A DNA stretch of 64,000 nt, from assembly GCA_025766275.1 (NCBI GenBank), contig JAFKAC010000003.1, forward strand, positions 2,170,001 through 2,234,000, read 5' to 3'. Made by a program: the position numbers and the translations under genes. This document shows, in pieces, positions 34,820-46,376 of this stretch. Under the pieces are notes generated by a model. That model was not told the DNA's origin. It made no database searches and saw only the letters and a program-made list of their open reading frames with translations. Positions within the stretch are counted from its first letter, which is position 1. Each line of letters starts with the position of its first letter. The DNA comes from Lactarius indigo (Eukaryota > Basidiomycota > Agaricomycetes > Russulales > Russulaceae).

Positions 34820-37800
34820 TTATATCTCCGTCTTGAACACAGGAAAGCTCGTAACAAAGGTTTGCGACGAGGTTAATCGCTGCGCAATCAGTCCCCCCTT
34901 TGGGCTACTTTTTCGATAACGCAGGTCGACGGCAAGCCTGCGCGCCATTGAGGAGCTCGAGGAACCGAGCGGATATACTTGTTGACCACTGGTCGTGTAT
35001 AATGCTCGCTCCAACTGCAACGCTGCCATCAAGGACGAGGATACGATGGCGATGAGCAGCTCTAGATCACCAGTCATTGAGTTGTCGGACCTATCTATGA
35101 GCGAGGGTAGGACGTTGTGTAGAAATACAGGCAATAGTGGTGGTAAGAGCGAGCCGCGGGGTGTTGCGAGGATGAAGACGGCCAAGGGTTTGACGGCATC
35201 TATGGCCATACCCGCCTTGATGGACAGGTTGAGTTCCAACCAGAGAGTTTGAAGAAAGTCAGTGGCGGAGGTCTCGACGAGGCATGCAGCGACGTTGAGG
35301 GACGGCGCTTTGCCAGATTGAATCAGTGCAAGTGTATTCTGAATGGCCCTGCGGGGTTGGTCGGTGCAATGCAGGGAGGGGCTGTCCAGCATCGGCTCTA
35401 CAGATTCAGGTCAGTGCAAGTCGTGCAGTGTTGGATGGGAATGCTATACCCGCAACGGTAATTCCCATCGCCTTGGTAACTTCGCTTCGCAGAGCTGTGA
35501 CGTCGAAAGGCTGGGAAATCCCCCGCCCTTCGGATAGTAGCCTCACGACGCTGAGTCCACAGAGAGACAATACAGGCCGCGGGAGTTGAGGTGACAGCAT
35601 GAGTGTGCGCAGAACATTCAGATATTGCGGCGACTGGAACCTTGCATACAACCGTGTCATTATAGGTGCACGAATGAAAACCAGTGACTACCACTTTGTC
35701 AGTCTAATTTCTCTCACGAGGGCGAGCACGATTCCAGGAAGAGTCCAAGAAAGAAGGAGTCCCTGGAAGTAGGACATTCCATTACCGAGCACGTCTTGAT
35801 CAAGTTTGCGCTCCGCGGCAAACCTGACGGCAGTTACAAACACGGTCGCAGCTATTGCTAACAGAGTCTTCGGCCGCGTTGAACTGAGGAGAGAATTTAT
35901 GACATAGAAACTGGAGAATAGAACAGGCAGCCTACCGCAGAACCCCGTCCTCGATCCCATCGCTATTCTTATCGAATAGTGCCTTGAACCAAGCCTGGAG
36001 AGCCCTGGCCTCATCTACTGTGAGCGCTGGGGGCGTGAGGATGGCATCTGTCTTCCGAAGATAGCTCATATCGAGGGGCCTATTCTTGTGCTTCAGTGTG
36101 TCCGAGATCTGGAAGCATCATTGAATACGCTCAGAATATCAGAAAAGATAGTTGGTCACCTTGAACCTAGCTGTCGCAAGCTGCACGAATAAGATAATGT
36201 CTCCGAGATTGCTAACGGCGCTCTGGGGGTCACCTGGGGCGCCATGACCACAGACACACTGCGATAGGACCAGGACGTACCAACAACTTCAAAATCATAC
36301 TCTTCCACAAACGCCAGGGCACCCGATACCAGCGCAGATAATTCGACGTGTAAGGAAACCAGATCAAGAGCAGTTTCATTTGCAGCGAGAACCCTAGAGA
36401 TGTGACCTAGAGTTTCTACGTCAAAACTAGACGAAGCAGTATCGAAGCGCTTGCGGTCAAAGTGAGTGCGGAGAGTATAAAACGATACAAGAAAGCATAC
36501 TTTGCGGACTATTTCCGCGAACGTTGGATGAGAAACGGGGTCTGAATAAATCCTTTGCAGAAGGACTTGTGCGTCCATCGCAGTCAAATCAGGAGAGAAC
36601 CTTTGGTTAAGATAATGCTACGTTCCACAGTTAAGTTAGAACCACTCGAAGCACGCGTGACTCACCCCAAAGTCGGCACCAGCCTCTCGCGCCTCTGCTT
36701 GTAAACGAGACGGACTCTCGCTCGTAAGACCAGGATCTATTCTGACAACGAAAGTTTGGTCAAGAAGGCCCGAAGAAAAAAGCTGATATGTAAAGGCCAA
36801 TGAGAAGGATACCGTCCTTTGCCGACAATATCAGTTGTGCGGATGAACCAGGTGAGGGCTGCTCACTTGTCTGTACTCTCAAGTGAAGGAGTAGCTCCTA
36901 CGAGTGACCACATGTTTTCGTAGTGCGTCAATGAAGACGACAGAGGGTCCTCGAAGCAAAGTGTACCCCAGGCTTCATGTAGAGCGGCGCGCTGAGCGGA
37001 AGATGTGAATTCGCCAAAACAAAACAAAACAGTTAAACAAGAAACAAACAAATTCAGTTGCAGGAATCCCGTCCATCCCTAAGGCTCGTTCGAATGAGAC
37101 TAACAAGCGAGGAAGCTGACACAGCTTTTCGTCGGTAACCCAACAAATGGACCACCGATATACGTACACGACCAGCTATAAAAGCATTCCATAGAGATAG
37201 TGGTCTTTTACTTGTCATATGAGACAAGTCCGTCGACAGGCAAGCGACGGCTGACTGAAACAGCTGGGTCAGAAATTTCTGCAAGGGCCACGCGGTCGTT
37301 CGGAAAGCCGCAACCAGCAATGCAGTGGCATGTGTCTCGTGTCCAGAACCATAACTTTTAGCTCGATCGATAATCTACGTGCGGAAAAGGACACCTCATG
37401 AGAAGCCCAAGTGCCGCCAGACAACCAACTCACTAGTTGAAAAAAGAGGAGACTGCATGTTGTAATGTCATTTTCAAGTCCTGGACTAAGAATGTCGACT
37501 TGTCCAAGAGATGATCGGGCTCTATATGTTGACCCTCGTGATGTCAAACCGGAATTTTCACCCAAGAAAAGGCTCAAGGAAAGTGCAAGATTTTCAAGAG
37601 GTTGCCTTAGGTTCTGGTCCAGCGCAAAAGTGTGGAGTAGTATGTCTTTGATGCTTTGAATGCACTCCAGTGCCAGGGCACCAGAAGCGCTGACGAAGTT
37701 GGGAGTTGGATTGGTTAATGATAGGACAAGATTCCCAACTGGCCCAACGACTCGCTGAAAATGATGGGCTGGAAGCATGGGATCATAAGTAGCCCTGAGC

Positions 37801-38327
37801 AGTTCTAGTGCGTCCCGAACTGTCCCTAGGGCGAGATCGGGGTCCTCTGGGAGCAAAGTTGCTGGAGTTGCTGAGGGGTCTGACCAGAGATGGGCTTCCT
37901 GAATGGTCTTGCATAGAAGATTTAGTGTTCCAGGCTCGCGCAGCGCTCTCGACCGAGCAGCGAGGAGAAAAGTAGAGGTGAAGGTAGGGAGAGACACGAG
38001 CCTGTTCTGTATGGCTTCCTTCAAGTACGCTTGTAGTACAGCGTCTCCAGGGTAGTATTCGAAAAGCATCAGCACCGAACCTACACATATTTCAGTATGT
38101 TAGGCCGCTTTTTCCGACACGGACTACGAACTGCTGATCTCTGCCTCTGATCCCGTCAGTGCGAGAGCGTGAGGGGCTTTCCCTCGCCAAAGAAACATCT
38201 GGCACAAACTAACCCACTAATAGAACTATCAGTAAGATATTTGCAGGTATACAACATCTTGAACACTTGCCTTGGCAGGCGGTAGGCCGCTCTGGAAGGC
38301 ATTCCGAGTCAGGTCTGTGAGTGACAT
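34820..38327 (-). CDS. MED5: Probable Mediator complex subunit 5 (Med5/Nut1)
   Basis: Fourteen exons and thirteen introns of 47-70 bp give about 936 aa, with a spliced length divisible by three. Exon 1 is 38327-38271 and the last exon 35397-34820. The sequence is almost entirely helical and Leu-rich with no catalytic motif. It begins MSLTDLTRNAFQSGLPPAKW, followed by LMLFEYYPGDAVLQAYLKEA and LPTFTSTFLLAAR; the C terminus has MARRLAVDLRYRKSSPKGGL and RLTSSQTFVTSFPVF. From memory, these start and end blocks match basidiomycete Med5, a tail-module subunit of Mediator. This is a family with weak conservation, so I hold it as probable. The first intron (38270-38217) has a GC donor. Confidence 0.68.
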
Positions 38328-38644
38328 TCGAGGATGAGAATGACACAAGTTACAGCACGTGCGCGTGCGCGGAATTGAAGTGAGGACACAGCAACTGAAT
38401 ATTACTGAACAGTCAAGAGCTCAGAATGATAAAACTCTATGAAGAATACAGTGTTGTGTACACTAAATGCAAATTCTAGTTGAAAATAAACAACGAAGTC
38501 CGTGAGAAGTCTAGTTCATAGCACCCCAAAAAGGGAGGAGAAAACAACAACTTGAACTTGGATACCGTCGCTGTTGACGGCATTCTGTAGCCAATTCTAT
38601 GGTGACCGTAAGACAAGATTTTCCACAACGCTCGAATCAACGTA
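38328..38644. other. No gene seen
   Basis: About 320 bp between MED5 and the small unknown gene. Nothing recognised. Confidence 0.4.
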
Positions 38645-39056
38645 CTACCCAGATACGTAGTGGGTTAACGGGCGATATCTTCTCACAGTGACACCTGCTC
38701 TAGGAATCAAAGGCGTTATGGTTTGATAGTTGGCTGGAAGCGTCTGAGGCATTATATCTGACATATTAGCTGGCGTATCCACGAGAATCTTTGCCCTGTT
38801 TGGAGAGGATCAGTTAGATTGGGAAGGGAACCCTTTACGTCGGGACGTACGAGAAACCAGCTTCGATACCGTGATGACGGACACAGTAATAATAGGATGA
38901 GTTGGCATTCTGCATGAACGCCACCCTATCTTGCGGTCTGAGGATGAGCATCACCCCATTATCACGACCATGAGGATTGGGACCCCAGGCTTCCAAGGTG
39001 GCAGTCCATTGGGTGTCATTCACAAACCGAAAGGCAACGTCGTAATTGCTAGACAT
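38645..39056 (-). CDS. Small conserved protein of unknown function, copy 1
   Basis: Two exons (39056-38851, 38795-38645; 55 bp intron, phase 2) give about 118 aa. No signal peptide or TM helix. The first exon has YDVAFRFVNDTQWTATLEAW, then RDNGVMLILRPQDRVAFMQN and SYYYCVRHHG; the second ends RAGVTVRRYRPLTHYVSG. It resembles the gene at 42041-42462 in length, exon layout, intron phase and the spacing of motifs, so the two are probably distant paralogues. A beta-rich fold is plausible from the alternating hydrophobic pattern. No function is known to me. An in-frame TATA-like TATATACATATTT stretch lies about 80 bp upstream (39139-39151). Confidence 0.68.
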
Positions 39057-39430
39057 GGTAACGGCTGACGGGATCGAGGAGGAAGAAAGACGATGAAAAG
39101 CGTCGTGCTAGATTACTCGTTCTCTGAAGAACGATGGGCTATATACATATTTTTTACCGGGGCAGTTGTTAGTTGTGGACCAGGCTGTGCGTCACTTTGT
39201 CCACCGGGGACTCGGAGGTGGCGCGTTGATTCGGCAAGCTCATCAAAGTTCATTGAAGAACACAGCTTGCCGAAACCACAATTGCGACTAAACAGACAAT
39301 GGAGCAGTGCCAGGGCGTGCGGAGCGAGAAACAATATCATGAGAATCATCAAGTGATATGTACTGGGGACGAGCGAGGTTATTGTTACATGCAGGATCCC
39401 TAACGTGCGGAGGGTATCACCATCCGTCGA
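39057..39430. other. Intergenic region with a perfect inverted repeat
   Basis: About 370 bp between a divergent start and the 3' end of the NPC2-like gene. It contains an 11 bp perfect inverted repeat (39230-39240 and 39264-39274), described separately. Confidence 0.4.
39230..39274. repeat. Perfect 11 bp inverted repeat, 23 nt loop
   Basis: TTCGGCAAGCT at 39230-39240 is the exact reverse complement of AGCTTGCCGAA at 39264-39274, so a stem-loop can form on either strand. It sits about 180 bp upstream of the small unknown gene. Confidence 0.75.
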
Positions 39431-40193
39431 TCACCAGCCAGGTGGTAACTTGAAGAACGGTCTCCTCATAAAGTCAACTACCAATTTGACACAAAACAAG
39501 TCATCGTCATCCTTGGTATACCCCTGCACGTTAATATTGAACTTGGCTGACCAAAACGCGTCAGAAAGATGGCTGCGAGTATAGATGAAAACTCACCCTG
39601 CGGTATCTCCTTCGGAAGTGCGACGGTTTGCTCAACATCATAGCTTCCTTCTTCTATAGGACACTGGACGCTAGTGTTCGCTTTGCGTCTGAGGGAACTC
39701 AGGAAGGGCATTTCAAACAAGGCGAAGATGACCAAACATACGCTTCCTCGCAAAGGTCGAACTGTTTTTGCAATATCTTAATGAGGCCGAGTTTCACCGA
39801 AACATCGGCGTATGCTCCATCCTGAAAGTGAGCGCCTTCAATAAGCGAAGAAACCAAGGAGTGCAAGTGGACACACCTCAACCCGCTCCTTTGCAGAAGC
39901 TTTGACCTGGACAGTCAAGTCTTGTCCGGGTTTTGGAGGGTCAGGAGACACGGAGATCGAGTCGATCTGGATGGAATCGGTGGGGTTGCCTGAAAAGAGG
40001 GGGAGGTGAGTAACAAGTGACACGAACGGTGTGCAAGAAGAGACTGACCACAGTCCTCCCAGTTCCAACCTTGGGTTGCGTGTACTGGGCTACCCTGATT
40101 GGTAACTAGTTGTTGCTGTTGAGACGTGGATAGAAGACCCGCATTACTCGTAGCGAACAGAGAAACGAAAATGAGGGTTGAAAGTCGGACCAT
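39431..40193 (-). CDS. NPC2: ML-domain lipid-transfer protein, NPC2-like
   Basis: Five exons (40193-40049, 39989-39877, 39821-39742, 39688-39597, 39546-39431) give about 181 aa. A signal peptide (MVRLSTLIFVSLFATSNA) and a short propeptide precede the ML domain: WEDCGNPTDSIQIDSISVSP, PKPGQDLTVQVKA, LCEEARKANTSVQCPIEEGS, YDVEQTVALPKEIP and the last strand VDFMRRPFFKLPPG. Six cysteines expected for NPC2/ML proteins are present. In yeasts and filamentous fungi this family (NPC2, PG/PI transfer protein) carries sterols or phospholipids in the vacuole lumen. Length fits. The start is 196 bp from the divergent four-TM gene. Confidence 0.92.
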
Positions 40194-40389
40194 AATGATG
40201 GGATTATGGTGGAGGAAAGAATGGAGCGCTACAAGCTCAACCGTGACAACCGCGATACGTGACACGTGACGTATGATGCATGTGATGTGTAACGAATTCG
40301 CATCACATCATACAACTGCGCGTGGCTGTGAGGGGCGACAGCCTTAAGACAGACGAACACACACCTTTCTACTCATACCTCATCATACA

Positions 40390-41374
40390 ATGAAACCACG
40401 AGACTACTGTTGCTGCGCAATACCAGTTGTCAATGTCGGAATCTACTCGACTCTTATCGAGCAGTTTGCGCTTGGTATCATAGCGGGTACACTCAGCGTT
40501 GCTACACCACAGAGTAATCGTCTCCCCTATCCCCTCCAGTTCGCTACTCATACTTGCTGCGCAGTCGTCGGCGCTGCGACTCCTTCAATCGCACGTTGGG
40601 TTTTTGCAATAATTTGTTATGTCGGCGCCGTGGTTCAAGTGCTTGGCTTTATTGGCGTTGCCCGGGTGCGCATTTACATTTGTCCACGTCAATATCCCAG
40701 GCCACTCATCACCTATGGTTACAGGAAAAACCCATACTGTATAGAAGATATACTACTCTACACTCTCTCGTCACGGTAGCCGCATTTTCTATTGCGGCTG
40801 TGTGGATTATTATTTCGGCTACCCGGCATAGCACCGCCAAAAGCAACTGTGAACAGAAGTTCTTCACCGCGGCCTCCGATCTTACGTCTGAAGGTGAAAA
40901 GATGTGCGAAATCTTCCCGTGGGTAGACATCGGCGTAATGGGGGGCCTGTGGGTTCTTTTGGCGATATCTCAGGTGTGCCATAACCTCTATTGTTGTTGC
41001 TGCAGTCTGAATCGTTTCAGTTCTACTTCTTTACCATCATCTCCGGATATGGTGTCGGCCAACGCGGAGACCACGAGAAATACAACTCCATTTATTCCAT
41101 GACGGGTCTCAACAGTGACGCCCCCCTGGCGAATCGTTCAGATCCCTGGGATTCGCGGATGGATCCTGTAGCAGGCGATGGGCGTTACGGGCACACCAGA
41201 CAGGGAAGCACACAAAGCGACACTGCGATGTTGGACAATTCCTTTAAAGACCGTTCCGCGGAGCCAGTCGCTGAACCAACCGATTTTCCGTCCGAACAGA
41301 CGAGCCGACCCAGTCGTGGTCAATATGACGAGTACAGTGACCCGTACTACCGCGGTGCTGAACGGCCGCTCTAA
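40390..41374 (+). CDS. Four-TM membrane protein, conserved in Agaricomycetes, unknown function
   Basis: Four exons (40390-40513, 40565-40665, 40725-40973, 41021-41374) give about 275 aa. It starts MKPRDYCCCAIPVVNVGIY, with a Cys triplet at the membrane edge, and has four hydrophobic helices: residues about 12-35, 45-75 (WVFAIICYVGAVVQVLGFIG), 90-110 (LVTVAAFSIAAVWIIISATR) and 145-170 (VDIGVMGGLWVLLAISQFYF). The loop between helices 3 and 4 has two cysteines, as tetraspanin-like or MARVEL-like proteins do. The last 100 residues are Asp/Ser/Arg-rich and cytoplasmic. It is not a classical tetraspanin because no CCG motif is present. I recall closely similar unnamed proteins in other mushrooms. 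Confidence 0.82.
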
Positions 41375-42040
41375 GTCTCCTCCATTGTAGATTTAACGAT
41401 TCTTTACCCTCATGATCACGGACATGTACAATAGTGAGCTTAGGCATGTGAATGGACAGCATACCGTATCAACTTATAATCGGGGCTTTGTCGTGTGAAT
41501 GCTTTGGGGCCAAAATGGAAAGGGGTAGTCGCTGCCCCCAGCCTCGATGTTCGCGCGTGTTGTCGATTCATCACCTTTGGTTGCAGGATTGCTCGGGGCC
41601 AGTCGAACACGAGGCACTTCCTTTCCATCTCTTTCCCATATGTCGCCTTCTGTGCGCGCCAAGTTGATTGTCCGGGCTGTCGTGCGTAGAACAATAGGCC
41701 CGTTTGACAACGTGGCCACCACCTCCGTGTCTCTTGTGTCCCTTCCTCGATCAGCATCCTCCTGACAACAGCTCGCATACCGCCTCTCAGACACTGAGCC
41801 CATCCCCCTGTGTGCAATTGGCAGGATCCATTGCCACTCCCCGCGACTTGCTATTACTTATCTCTTGCCGTAAACCCCGCAGTGGTCGAAGGTTCGTGTG
41901 TCCCGCGGCAATCGGTTTGTCCCCCTCGTGCACTTTTCCTTCTCACATCTAATTCATTCTTCCCGCGCGCACCTTCGCTCTCAAGTTTACCCCCAGCGTA
42001 TCTTCAATTGTTCTCAGACCGTCTCGCTCTACCGTCCTCA
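41375..42040. other. No gene seen
   Basis: About 670 bp with overlapping open frames on both strands (41440-41817). They lack introns and family support, and both strands are open at once, which suggests composition effects rather than a gene. The last 150 bp are pyrimidine-rich, as in fungal promoters. Confidence 0.4.
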
Positions 42041-42462
42041 ATGCCCGCCATAACTCAAGATTTCGAGGTTCTACTTGTGATCACAAATGACTCCCATGAC
42101 TGTGCTACGGTTCAGCTGTTGCGTGACTACGGAAGAAATACCGGCGCAATAGTCCTACTCCAGCCGACCGAAACTGTGACATTAGTATTGGAGGCGGGGT
42201 CAATATACAAGTACGTTCTCAAGACGCAGTCGAAGCTTGTCAGTGTATCGTGAGTAATCGTGATACTGGCATTGTCGTCCCTTCCATACCGACCTCATTT
42301 GTACCTAGCGTGCGCACATGGCGAGATGTCCAATGCGCGGTCTCTCAACTCTTCTCGAGCGCAGTAACGACGTCACAACCCGACACCGTCAGTCCAGTCA
42401 GCGGTATCACAGTGGATAGGATTTGGCGAGATTATCGGTTTAGCCTGTGGACTGAGACTTGA
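42041..42462 (+). CDS. Small conserved protein of unknown function, copy 2
   Basis: Two exons (42041-42249, 42309-42462; 59 bp intron, phase 2) give about 120 aa. The first exon holds FEVLLVITNDSHDCATVQLL, then RNTGAIVLLQPTETVTLVLE and AGSIYKYVLK; the second starts RTWRDVQCAVSQL and ends SGITVDRIWRDYRFSLW. No signal peptide or TM helix. Length, exon layout and the block of about 35 residues before the intron align with the gene at 38645-39056 on the opposite strand. Function unknown. Confidence 0.7.
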
Positions 42463-43009
42463 GATTTGGTCGGTCTTGATTGTCTCCTTCGCCTGACACG
42501 CTTAACACTTGTCCGCACCACAGTAGTGACGTTAAACGTCCTGTCTCATGATCAGCCTTCATGACTTTCCCCCGTGGTCCCCCCGTAAGGGAGCTTTCGG
42601 ACTGTCATTCCGTTACCGATACGTTTGGACCCCGGACTGTCGTTTCACGCCCCAACTGATACCGTATTTTATTAATGATACACTGACTTATTCTGCTTTC
42701 AATCACCATTTTTCTTGGTTCACTCTCAATTTTACTGCTCGCTTTACATTCCCACTCGTCGATGCCCTTGTGACAGCCCACGCGCAGTCCATGCAGCCAA
42801 CTTACTCTCATTTTGCACGGATTAGGGTGCTGACGGCACGCCGCTGATATGATCTAAATTGATGTTCCTGGTTCACGTTAACGTCCTGCTGGTTCAGGGG
42901 TTCGAATGTCGATGTGTCATTAATATCATTGTCTGAGTTGAAAACAGTGGGTTGAACAGCCCTGGTAGGCACATCTGGGGCGGCTCTCCCGGCTCGTGCT
43001 CGTGACACG
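42463..43009. other. No gene seen
   Basis: About 550 bp. One plus-strand frame (42548-42847) is open for 99 codons, but it has no splice signals, no recognised family and a weak start context. Nothing else was seen. Confidence 0.35.
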
Positions 43010-44198
43010 ATGACCGGTATGCTCACCCAAGTTCTCTTCCTGACAGTCCTTGTTGGCTACATCCAGCTTGCTGTCACCACCCCCGGAGTGTTCCAATGGA
43101 TTGCCACTCTCGAGGCCTCGAACTCTAGCCTTCTTCAGTATCCCACACAACTCACCCAAAACATCGTTACCAAGCCGATTCACTCTCACAACGACTGTCA
43201 GTAATTGTAGTCTACTGGTCTCGGTGATTTTCTTGACCTCTTTCTCCTCACACCTAGATTGGCGAAACGTTCCACTCTTTACGGCCATCAGCTTCGGGGT
43301 TACGAGCGTAGAAGCTGACGTGTGGCTCGTCAATGAGACGTTGTATGCAAGTCCCGCTTCTTCGCTGCGTCCAACTACGATCAACTGACTACTTCCAATT
43401 ATGCGCGTCCCGTGTCCCTAGGTGGGTCATGAAGTGGCCGCTCTCACGACCAATCGCACATTCGACAAACTCTATGTCCAACCACTGTTGCAGGTCCTAG
43501 CTGCACAGAATCCCAAGAACTCATTTACCGTCAATCAGACGGTTCCGAAGTAGGTCTACGCCGATCCTCTTTGCCCCATCATCTGACGTCCTGCAGTGGC
43601 GTCTTTGATACATCGCCATCCACCCCCCTGCAGCTGCTTGTTGACATCAAGACTGATGGCACCGAGTCCGTAGGCGTTCTGCCTGCTATTCATAGCCAAA
43701 CGGCTAAACTTTCCTTCGTAAATCAGAGCCCTCCCGTTCATCCTAGAGGCTTTGAAGCCACTGCGTAGTGCTGGCTACCTGACAACGTCAAGCAACGGTC
43801 ACCTCAGGACTTCGGTCGTCACTGTGATTGGGACTGGCAATTCACCACTTGATGGAGTCAAAGCATTGGAGCCGCGCGACTACTTCTTCGACGCACCACT
43901 TGCGCAGCTAAATGACACGAGTTTGAATACGACCTGGGATGTGACACTTTCTCCAATTGCGAGCACTGACTACGGCCCTGCAGTTGGGTGGAGCGGACTA
44001 ACAACTATCAGCGACGCACAACGCAATAAAATTACGACCCTCGTTAATGATGCTCACTCCAGAGGTATCAAGGCGAGGTTCTGGGATACCCCCGGATGGC
44101 CAATTGTTGCACGCAATAGGATTTGGAGGGAGCTGATGAACAATGGTGCCGACTGGCTGAATGCCGATGATTTGGAGGCGGCCGCTAACAGATTCTGA
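43010..44198 (+). CDS. AIM6: AIM6-like secreted PLC-like phosphodiesterase-fold protein
   Basis: Five exons (43010-43196, 43258-43346, 43422-43549, 43597-43665, 43727-44198) give about 314 aa. A signal peptide (TQVLFLTVLVGYIQLAV) precedes a GDPD/PLC-like TIM barrel: IHSHNDYWRNVPLFTAI, VTSVEADVWL, YVGHEVAALT, NGVFD and LLVDIKTDG, then ALEPRDYFFDAPL and KARFWDTPGWPI. The HSHNDY and EADVW motifs match the AIM6 family, named from a yeast screen for altered mitochondrial inheritance; the catalytic role is unclear. The second intron (43347-43421) has a GC donor. The fourth intron starts at a GTCCGT donor, inferred because it restores the family motif ILEALKPLRSAGYLT. Confidence 0.85.
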
Positions 44199-44605
44199 TG
44201 TCTTCACTATACCCTCTGTCGCCTTTTCTTTTCATCACTGCAACTACGATCAGGCATCCAGAATTGAATGTCCTTGCCGTCGTCACTATACAAGCAGCCT
44301 GTAGGAAAACAGTGACAGTTTGTGACTCATGTCAAGTACGTAGATTTTATCCAATATCGGGTCCCTCAAAGAAATACATTTTCCCGACGCAATGCAACCA
44401 CCCTAAGAGTGTGGCCTCTACGAAAGGTATTATCCTTGGTTAGTGCTACGGGGAGCTCCGAAAGCGTCAGTTTACTTCCGTGCAGCATGCACGTGTGTGC
44501 AATGTGCACCTTGCATCACGTGACCGTAGCTGCGAGATACTCCGGCTTGCCCTGCACCGCATTCGGCTATCTCAATTCTCTATTTAATTGTCCACCCCTA
44601 TCAAT
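44199..44605. other. No gene seen; YPI1 upstream region
   Basis: About 400 bp with no supported open frame. It probably holds the 3' UTR of the AIM6-like gene and the promoter of YPI1. Confidence 0.4.
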
Positions 44606-45199
44606 ATGGCTCTCGTCTCCCAAAGTGGTCCATCAAGCGCAACGCAACGGGAGGGTTCGCATGTCGCCGTCGCCGTGCAAGAAGCCGCGGTCGACAACCC
44701 GACGCAAACGGACCTTGCGGCAGGGCCAACACCCACGGGCACTCTACATCTTCGTGGGGGCCCGCACAATCGTCAGCATGTGGCATGGGGCGAGGATGTG
44801 GTGGACAACGAGGGCCTTGGAAGAAAGAAATCAAAAAGTGCGTGTGCTATATTAGGGGGGAAACGGATCGAGGACGATTAACGCGGTACACTTGCTCTAG
44901 TCTGTTGTATCTACCACAGGCCAAGACGGTTTGACGAATCGTCTGACGAGGATTCGTCGGGGACGGAGTCCGAGTCAGACGATGGTAATGCAAGACCGAG
45001 CCGCGAGTATCACCACCGTCAGCGCCATGCACACGAAGGGGAGTGCGAGGGAGATCTCCCCCCAGACCTGGACAATAAACTACGAGGTGGTAGTGACGAC
45101 AGAAATGCATACGAACAGACGTCACCCCATAAAGGAAAGGGCAAAGCGACGGGTTACAGTAATAGTGAGCTTTACGTGGGTCGCCTTCCTGTCAATTAG
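44606..45199 (+). CDS. YPI1: Type 1 protein phosphatase inhibitor Ypi1/PPP1R11
   Basis: Two exons (44606-44837, 44901-45199) give about 176 aa. The diagnostic block is [20 protein letters not shown] followed by [20 protein letters not shown] and [16 protein letters not shown] is a degenerate PP1-docking RVxF motif. The protein is otherwise disordered, acidic and His/Arg-rich at the C terminus. In yeast Ypi1 binds and regulates Glc7 together with Sds22. The start ATG at 44606 gives an acceptable N terminus ([11 protein letters not shown]). Length is in the family range. Confidence 0.9.
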
Positions 45200-45803
45200 G
45201 TGACACTCCGTTTCTATACTGACAGCGCGATAACGGCTCGGAGGTGGCTCACCATGAATTAAGACATATCCCGATACTGAGTACTGAGTACTGAGTGATG
45301 GGGTTCCTGCGAGGTAGAGTCAACGTTGGTAATGCCGACTAGTCGCACCTCTGGCATCCCAGTACCATTGCTTAGACCACAGGTCAATCCGGGTACTGAA
45401 GATCAGGGTATGTGAGCTTGCTGCATACATCTGTGGTGCCATCACTGGCACTTCTTAGTACGGTGTAGCAGCAAGTACAACACCATGATCAGATCAATAA
45501 ATAGTCTAATGTACGATTGCTGCGTCAAGCCAGTGACGTTTCTCGGGTCGATTCAATGCGTACAGTTCAATGTGTATTATTATTGCGAAAACTTGCGCAC
45601 ATTCTCACCACTCTCACGGCGGGCAAGTGGATGACGAGGATTAGGCACCCCACAAGACATTTCACCGTCATGGGAGCACTCTTTTCGTGCTGATTGTCAT
45701 TGCACCAGTCAAAATTCTTAATGGTAAATAAACAACGGCACGCGTGGCATCCAGATAATATATGAGCGTAATCGAACTGATCAGCGGGCTATGGGAAAAC
45801 AGG
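45200..45803. other. No gene seen
   Basis: About 600 bp, with a three-copy TACTGAG repeat at 45275-45295. No open frame with support. Confidence 0.4.
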
Positions 45804-46376
45804 TTATTCAATCAGTCGGGGATGAACAAATTTGGACGTACCCGCCGGAGTTTTCGCGATGTAGTCAATCGCTGTTGGGTTGGGGAATCCAGGTCAGGTG
45901 GTAGTCTTCCCACGGAAGACAGCTAAGCTACCTTGTTGCACTGTTTGAATGGCATCTGCCTCGGCGTCGGGAATTTCGATAGAAAACTCCTACAAAGTGT
46001 AATGTCATACAATGAGTACAGCGATACGGAACTGGAGGTGTGTCGGACCAGACCTCCTCTACAGCCATAACAACTTCGACTGCGTCTAAGCTGTCCAGGC
46101 CCAAATCGTCCGTGAAAGTGGCGGAGGCCTTGATCTATAAGAACGCAGTGTGAATGGCGTAGTTATATGTGAGGCAAAACGAACCTTGTTGGGGTTGACT
46201 TTCTCAAAAGTCTTTAGAACGTCGAATACACGCGTCTCTATTTGTGACTTGTCAAGGGAGCTAGCGGCAGAGAAAGCGGCACGTTGCGGGAGACGACTCA
46301 TGTGTAGTCTGGAGAGTGAAGAGGAAGCAACATGACGCGAAGTCACGCCACGGAAAGCAAAGCGAAGGAACGACAT
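45804..46376 (-). CDS. ACP1: Mitochondrial acyl carrier protein (NDUFAB1)
   Basis: Four exons (46376-46185, 46134-46054, 45989-45932, 45871-45804) give about 132 aa. An Arg/Ser-rich presequence (MSFLRFAFRGVTSRHVASSS) precedes the carrier domain: IETRVFDVLKTFEKVNPNK, LGLDSLDAVEVVMAVEEEFS with the phosphopantetheine Ser in DSL, and IEIPDAEADAIQTVQQAIDY. It serves mitochondrial fatty-acid synthesis and lipoic acid supply, and is a complex I subunit in most fungi. All key residues are present. Confidence 0.95.

Noticed and set aside
41440..41817. Overlapping open frames on both strands
   Set aside because: Both strands are open together, which fits base composition rather than a gene; no family is recognised.
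42548..42847. Open frame of 99 codons on the plus strand
   Set aside because: No family, no introns in an intron-rich genome and no good start context; likely chance.
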